This document shows, in pieces, positions 4,966-6,159 of a stretch of 6,159 nt of DNA. Source of the DNA: Rhodoferax sp. (GTDB lineage: Bacteria > Pseudomonadota > Gammaproteobacteria > Burkholderiales > Burkholderiaceae). Each line of letters starts with the position of its first letter. Position 1 is the stretch's first letter. The translations under genes and the position numbers were made by a program. The DNA lies in NCBI GenBank assembly GCA_020048295.1, contig JAIFMT010000112.1, forward strand, positions 1 to 6,159, given 5' to 3'. The notes below the pieces were generated by a model. That model saw only the letters and a list, made by a program, of their open reading frames with translations. It did not search any database and was not told the origin of the DNA.

Positions 4966-5934
4966 TCAAGGCACCAACAAGGCGACCATCAGTGAAAAGC
5001 TGACAAACGCAGCGGCTGTCGAGACCAGAATGATGCGTGCCACGCGCCCGTTGTTGGCGCCAAAGCGCTCGGCCAGCAGCGACACATTGCTGGCACTGGG
5101 CAGCGCCGCCACCAGCACCAGCACGGTCAGCGCAAAGCGTGACAGTGGTAAACCCAGCTGCATCAGCGAGCCACCGACCAGCAGCACCAGCAGCGGGTGC
5201 AACAGCAGCTTTTTGAAGGCCACCGGCAAATAGTCACGCCGCAGCGGCGCGTTTTCCTGGCCGCTGGCCGCCAGCATTTGGGCGCGCGCCAGTACCGTGC
5301 CGATGGTGAACAGCGCCACCGGTGAGGCCGCATCGGCCAGCAGATTGAGTACCTGGTTCAGCGGCGCGGGCAGCTCGAACGACAGCAGCGAGGCCAATGC
5401 CCCGAGCAAGATCGACCACGGCATCGGGTTGGTCAGCACGCCACGCAGGGCGTTCTTGAGGGCTTTGGCCGCGCCGTGCTGGTCGGCCCCGTCCAGCCGT
5501 GACAGCGCAATGCACAGCGAGCTGATGACGATCATGTCGATCGCCATGGTCAAAATGGTGGGGCCAGCCGCCTGCGCCCCCAGCAGCGCCACCATCAGCG
5601 GCACGCCCATGAAGCCCGAGTTGGGAAACGCCGCCACCAGCGCACCAAAAGCGGCATCGTTCCAGCCAATGCGGCTGTTCAGGCTGGTGGTCACGGTGTA
5701 ACCGACCATGAACAGCCCGCACAGCAGCCAGGTCAGCGCCGCCGGGCCATCGAGCAGCTTGGCAATGGGCGTGTGCGCGCCAAAGCGGTACAGCATGCAC
5801 GGCAGCGCAAAAAACAGCACAAAACCATTGAGCCCGGGAATCGTCTCCAGCGGCAACAGCCGCCGCCGGGCCGCCAGATAGCCCGCCAGAACCAGGGCGA
5901 AGAAGGGAAAGGTGAGGGTGAAGATTTTTAGCAC
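4966..5934 (-). CDS. AEC-family transporter (auxin efflux carrier-like permease)
   Basis: This is an integral inner-membrane protein of the AEC family, secondary carriers often annotated for auxin efflux or, in bacteria, for malate, malonate or other organic acids. The substrate cannot be told from the sequence. The 322-residue product has the usual length and a run of hydrophobic helices, starting with IFTLTFPFFALVLAGYLAAR. Family-like features are FPNSGFMGVPL (about 103-113), TNPMPW (168-173) and ALPSASNVSLLAERFG (277-292), the last pair resembling the conserved Pro/Asn positions of the two inverted halves. GTG 5934 was chosen because VLKIFTLTFPFF matches the typical N-terminus. The longer frame from 6015 would run across the divergent rep start and encodes unconserved polar residues. 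GACAAT ends six bases before the GTG, so the transcript may be leaderless. It precedes rquA on the same strand, but rquA seems to have its own promoter. Confidence 0.88.
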   Translation of the reverse strand: MLKIFTLTFPFFALVLAGYLAARRRLLPLETIPGLNGFVLFFALPCMLYRFGAHTPIAKLLDGPAALTWLLCGLFMVGYTVTTSLNSRIGWNDAAFGALVAAFPNSGFMGVPLMVALLGAQAAGPTILTMAIDMIVISSLCIALSRLDGADQHGAAKALKNALRGVLTNPMPWSILLGALASLLSFELPAPLNQVLNLLADAASPVALFTIGTVLARAQMLAASGQENAPLRRDYLPVAFKKLLLHPLLVLLVGGSLMQLGLPLSRFALTVLVLVAALPSASNVSLLAERFGANNGRVARIILVSTAAAFVSFSLMVALLVP

Positions 5935-5940
5935 GCGTCG

Positions 5941-5946
5941 ATTGTC
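5941..5946 (-). promoter_or_regulatory. Candidate -10 box of the AEC transporter promoter
   Basis: GACAAT on the minus strand is followed by exactly six bases and then GTG 5934. This is the same hexamer and spacing as at hemE, and it puts the predicted transcription start on the G of the start codon. There is no clear -35 box and no TGn extension. Confidence 0.3.
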
Positions 5947-5969
5947 TCTGCACTGGCGGACCGGCTGGG

Positions 5970-5975
5970 TATGAT
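5970..5975 (+). promoter_or_regulatory. Candidate -10 box of the rep promoter
   Basis: TATGAT differs from TATAAT at one position and lies 11 bases before ATG 5987, predicting a leader of only about five bases. A TG sits just upstream but one base too far for a canonical extended -10. The 52-bp gap with the divergent transporter gene thus seems to hold two compact promoters back to back. Confidence 0.4.
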
Positions 5976-5986
5976 TCGCCCCCTTC

Positions 5987-6159
5987 ATGTCCCAATCCCC
6001 CAACTCCGGTCTCAATCTCGCCCAGCAAGAGGCGGTGAACTACCTGCACGGCCCGTGCCTGGTGCTGGCCGGCGCCGGTTCTGGCAAAACCCGGGTGATC
6101 ACGCACAAGATTGGCCGGCTGATCCAGTCTGGCGTGGTGCCCAGGCGCATTTTTGCCAT
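5987..6159 (+). CDS. rep: ATP-dependent DNA helicase Rep (UvrD/Rep family), N-terminal fragment
   Basis: Only 57 residues and part of a codon are in the window; the gene runs off the right edge. The visible part shows the superfamily 1 helicase start. A Q-motif (LNLAQQEAV, residues 9-17) is followed by [18 protein letters not shown] (22-39) with the Walker A lysine at 34, then [25 protein letters not shown] is closer to Rep than to UvrD as I recall them. Rep is a 3'-to-5' helicase that clears proteins ahead of the replication fork and helps PriC-dependent restart. ATG 5987 fits the usual Rep N-terminal length before the Q-motif. The bases before it (CGCCCCCTTC) contain no Shine-Dalgarno, and a -10 box lies only 11 bases upstream, so initiation on a very short leader is likely. 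UvrD or PcrA cannot be fully excluded from this fragment. Confidence 0.85.
   Translation, partial: MSQSPNSGLNLAQQEAVNYLHGPCLVLAGAGSGKTRVITHKIGRLIQSGVVPRRIFA

Noticed and set aside
5234..6106. 290-codon minus-strand frame overlapping the AEC transporter
   Set aside because: It is offset from the transporter frame, hydrophilic and compositionally biased, and runs across the divergent rep start.

Overview
The window looks like a piece of a GC-rich betaproteobacterial chromosome, most likely Comamonadaceae and possibly a Rhodoferax-like genus. The reasons are the style of the HemE, PriA and Rep proteins, a roughly 65% GC coding background broken by short lower-GC repeat-like segments of a kind I associate with this family, and a probable rhodoquinone-biosynthesis gene (rquA). 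The taxon is inferred from sequence character, not from a search.

Layout, left to right. The C-terminal end of a PIN-domain protein (2-217, +) is cut by the window edge. After a 164-bp gap carrying a perfect 16-bp palindrome comes hemE (382-1485, +), with an extended -10 element placed so that its mRNA may be leaderless. A 340-bp AT-rich gap (1486-1825) follows. It holds two exact DnaA-box matches, one near match and several hairpins. Next is priA (1826-4021, +), a full-length primosomal helicase. It converges on a putative rquA (4018-4815, -), and the two stop codons share the palindrome TTAA. Upstream of rquA lies a perfect FNR/Anr box (4906-4919), spaced correctly for a class II FNR promoter. 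An AEC-family transporter gene (4966-5934, -) follows. Divergent from it, across 52 bp, is the start of a Rep/UvrD-type helicase gene (5987-end, +), cut by the window edge.

How the parts work together. hemE (tetrapyrrole synthesis), priA (replication restart) and rep (accessory replicative helicase) are housekeeping genes, and Rep and PriA belong to the same functional area of fork restart. The most interesting unit is rquA with its FNR site. RquA converts ubiquinone to rhodoquinone, a low-potential quinone used in fumarate-reducing anaerobic respiration, so an FNR box at the expected distance makes a coherent oxygen-responsive module. This RquA-like protein also has an N-terminal membrane anchor and a degenerate SAM-binding motif I.

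Secondary observations are two related low-GC repeat segments read through as protein (the PIN tail and the PriA interdomain linker), a 7-residue tandem repeat inside PriA, matching GACAAT-N6-start arrangements at hemE and the AEC gene, and the DnaA-box cluster before priA. No tRNA, rRNA, CRISPR array or insertion sequence was seen.
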